From Bacillus sp. CGMCC 1.16541 (GTDB lineage Bacteria > Bacillota > Bacilli > Bacillales > Bacillaceae_H): 64,000 bases of DNA. Location of the stretch: assembly GCF_003184905.1 (NCBI RefSeq), contig NZ_KZ821207.1:70894-134893 (forward strand). The letters run 5' to 3'. Position numbers and translations under genes: made by a program. Position 1 is the first letter of the stretch. Each line of letters opens with the position of its first letter. Under the pieces are notes generated by a model. The model had not been told where the DNA came from, did no database searches, and was given only the letters and a program-made list of their open reading frames with translations. Shown piece by piece: positions 62,759 through 64,000 of the stretch.

Positions 62759-64000
62759 AAGCGTTATTTGAAAAAACATTTCATTTAAAGCAACATGACA
62801 CGACGATTAGTAAGGAAAGTGTAGCAGGAGTTGTTTCGTTTCTTTCAATTGTGTATATTATTGCGATTAACTCCGCGATTTTAGCGGATGCAGGTATTCC
62901 AATGGAAGCTGGTATTTTCGCTACGGTTGCAACATCTGTGATTGGGTGTTTGTTAATGGCTTTTTGGGCAAATGCACCGCTCATTTTGGTTCCTGGAATG
63001 GGAATTAATGCGTTATTTACGTATACGATGGTGCAATCAATGGGCTTATCATGGCAAGAAGGTTTGGCAGCAGTATTGCTCTCAGGAATTCTATTTGCCC
63101 TACTGGCATTTTCTCGCTTTGCCGGGAAGTTAGTAGAATCGATTCCTCATTCATTGAAAGAAGCAATTACTGTCGGAGTCGGTCTCTTTTTAACGTTTAT
63201 CGGTTTACAAAAAGGTGGCCTCGTTATTCCGAGTGAAACAACTTTTGTTGCATTAGGAAACTTAGCTAGTCCGTTTGTATTGAGTACACTCATTACATTG
63301 GTGATTACGGTTGTCTTATTTATTCGAAATGTACCCGGAAACTTCCTGATAAGTATGGTAGCAGGTACATTTATTGCTATGCTATTTGGTGTGTTGCCTT
63401 CGACAGACTCAACGGAACAAGCTGAAGGAATCACTCAATTCTTTGCAGGATTCAGTGCATTTTCATTCACAGCATTAGGAGAAGTGGCATTTTGGGCAGC
63501 TGTTTTTTCATTGACAATGGTTATTGTTTTTGAAAACATTGGCTTAATTCATGGGCAATTAGGTATGATGAACCAAAATGAAAAGTTTCCTCGGGCGTTT
63601 CAAGCAAATGCTGTATCAGCGATTACGTGTGGACTATTTGGAACGAGTCCAACTGTTTCATCTGTTGAAAGTGCAGCTGGTATTGCATCAGGTGGTCGTA
63701 CTGGATTAACATCACTTGTAACCGGCGCTTTATTTTTAAGTTCATTGCTTTTCATACCATTCATCAAAATGGTTCCAAACAGTGCAATAGCGCCTATTTT
63801 AATTATGATTGGTGGACTAATGATTCAAAACATTAAAAACATCAATTTACAAGACTTATCAGAAGGATTCCCTGCATTTTTAATTATTGCATTAATTCCG
63901 CTCACATACAGTATTGCGGACGGCATTGCATTTGGCTTTATTGCTTATCCAATTTTAAAGGTAGCATTAGGCAAAATGCGAGAGGTATCTGCATTTATGT
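62755..64000 (+). CDS. NCS2-family purine permease, 3' end beyond the window
   Basis: Partial gene: 415 codons without a stop reach the window edge. The product has about eleven to twelve helices and is an AzgA-type nucleobase permease (PbuG/PbuO group, adenine, guanine or hypoxanthine uptake). Blocks: SFLSIVYIIAINSAIL near 30, LILVPGMGINALFTYT near 78, ESIPHSLKEAITVGVGLFLT near 125 and LFGTSPTVSSVESAAGIASG near 295. TTG start with AGAAGGAAG upstream, preceded by an overlapping short ORF. Family members usually total 430-440 aa, so little is missing. Confidence 0.9.
   Translation, partial: MKALFEKTFHLKQHDTTISKESVAGVVSFLSIVYIIAINSAILADAGIPMEAGIFATVATSVIGCLLMAFWANAPLILVPGMGINALFTYTMVQSMGLSWQEGLAAVLLSGILFALLAFSRFAGKLVESIPHSLKEAITVGVGLFLTFIGLQKGGLVIPSETTFVALGNLASPFVLSTLITLVITVVLFIRNVPGNFLISMVAGTFIAMLFGVLPSTDSTEQAEGITQFFAGFSAFSFTALGEVAFWAAVFSLTMVIVFENIGLIHGQLGMMNQNEKFPRAFQANAVSAITCGLFGTSPTVSSVESAAGIASGGRTGLTSLVTGALFLSSLLFIPFIKMVPNSAIAPILIMIGGLMIQNIKNINLQDLSEGFPAFLIIALIPLTYSIADGIAFGFIAYPILKVALGKMREVSAFM

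Noticed and set aside
1-64000. CRISPR array, prophage, insertion sequence, tRNA or rRNA genes
   Set aside because: No regularly spaced repeats with unique spacers, transposase, integrase, phage structural genes, cloverleaf with CCA end or rRNA signature was found. The only tandem repeat (44 bp) has no spacers.

Overview
The window is 64 kb of chromosome from a low-GC, endospore-forming, motile member of the Bacillaceae. The evidence is several Spo0A-phosphorelay genes (KinE-like and KinD-like kinases, a Spo0E-type phosphatase), a CtsR-controlled clpE, AAAGGAGG-type ribosome binding sites with frequent GTG/TTG starts, and a backbone that follows a Bacillus subtilis segment: kinE, mtnA-mtnK, mtnU, mtnE, mtnWXBD, spo0E, kinD, mhqR, clpE, queCDEF, ykvS, ykvT. 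The backbone is interrupted by genes the model organism lacks at this place. No rRNA, tRNA, insertion sequence, phage or CRISPR array was seen.

Layout. 1-3 kb: lutABC lactate oxidation operon with a LutR-type operator. 3-8 kb: a chemoreceptor, a repeat-rich intergenic region and a KinE-like four-PAS kinase. 8-22 kb: a CheX-like protein and the complete methionine salvage pathway (mtnK-mtnA, mtnU, mtnE, mtnW-X-B-D) under two SAM-I (S-box) riboswitches, followed by a ribose-type ABC transporter and a CoA-disulfide reductase-like flavoprotein. 22-31 kb: Spo0E-like phosphatase, ZIP metal transporter, EAL-PilZ c-di-GMP protein, a GalT/HIT-like protein, a KinD-like kinase broken by a frameshift in an A8 run, MhqR and an M3 peptidase. 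31-38 kb: a TAXI-type TRAP transporter, a six-TM PAS kinase, the remnant of another kinase and a tiny lipoprotein. 38-46 kb: clpE with two CtsR boxes, NhaC antiporter, hydrolase, CPBP protease, an SDR and a DUF2254 protein. 46-50 kb: preQ1 riboswitch and queCDEF. 50-54 kb: small Bacillus genes (ykvS, patatin, ykvT, yueI). 54-58 kb: a decayed dehydrogenase and metNPQ under a third S-box. 58-64 kb: 3-hydroxybutyrate dehydrogenase with GntP permease, small membrane and coat-like proteins, an AtoE-type short-chain fatty acid transporter and the start of an NCS2 purine permease.

How the genes work together. Sulfur is the main theme. Methylthioribose from spent S-adenosylmethionine is phosphorylated, isomerised, dehydrated, enolised, dephosphorylated, dioxygenated and transaminated to methionine, while MetNPQ imports methionine; three S-boxes tie both routes to SAM level. 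The ABC transporter after mtnD may import methylthioribose (inference). A second theme is signalling into sporulation and motility through four kinase loci, Spo0E, CheX, an MCP and a c-di-GMP phosphodiesterase. A third is organic-acid use: lactate, TRAP substrates, 3-hydroxybutyrate and short-chain fatty acids.

The most unusual content is non-coding. There is a family of four similar bulged hairpins placed 3' of genes, a pair of about 190-bp elements placed 3' of pepF-like and clpE genes, a 44-bp tandem repeat, and a very short upstream ORF overlapping the purine permease start. All assignments come from reading the sequence; no database search was run.
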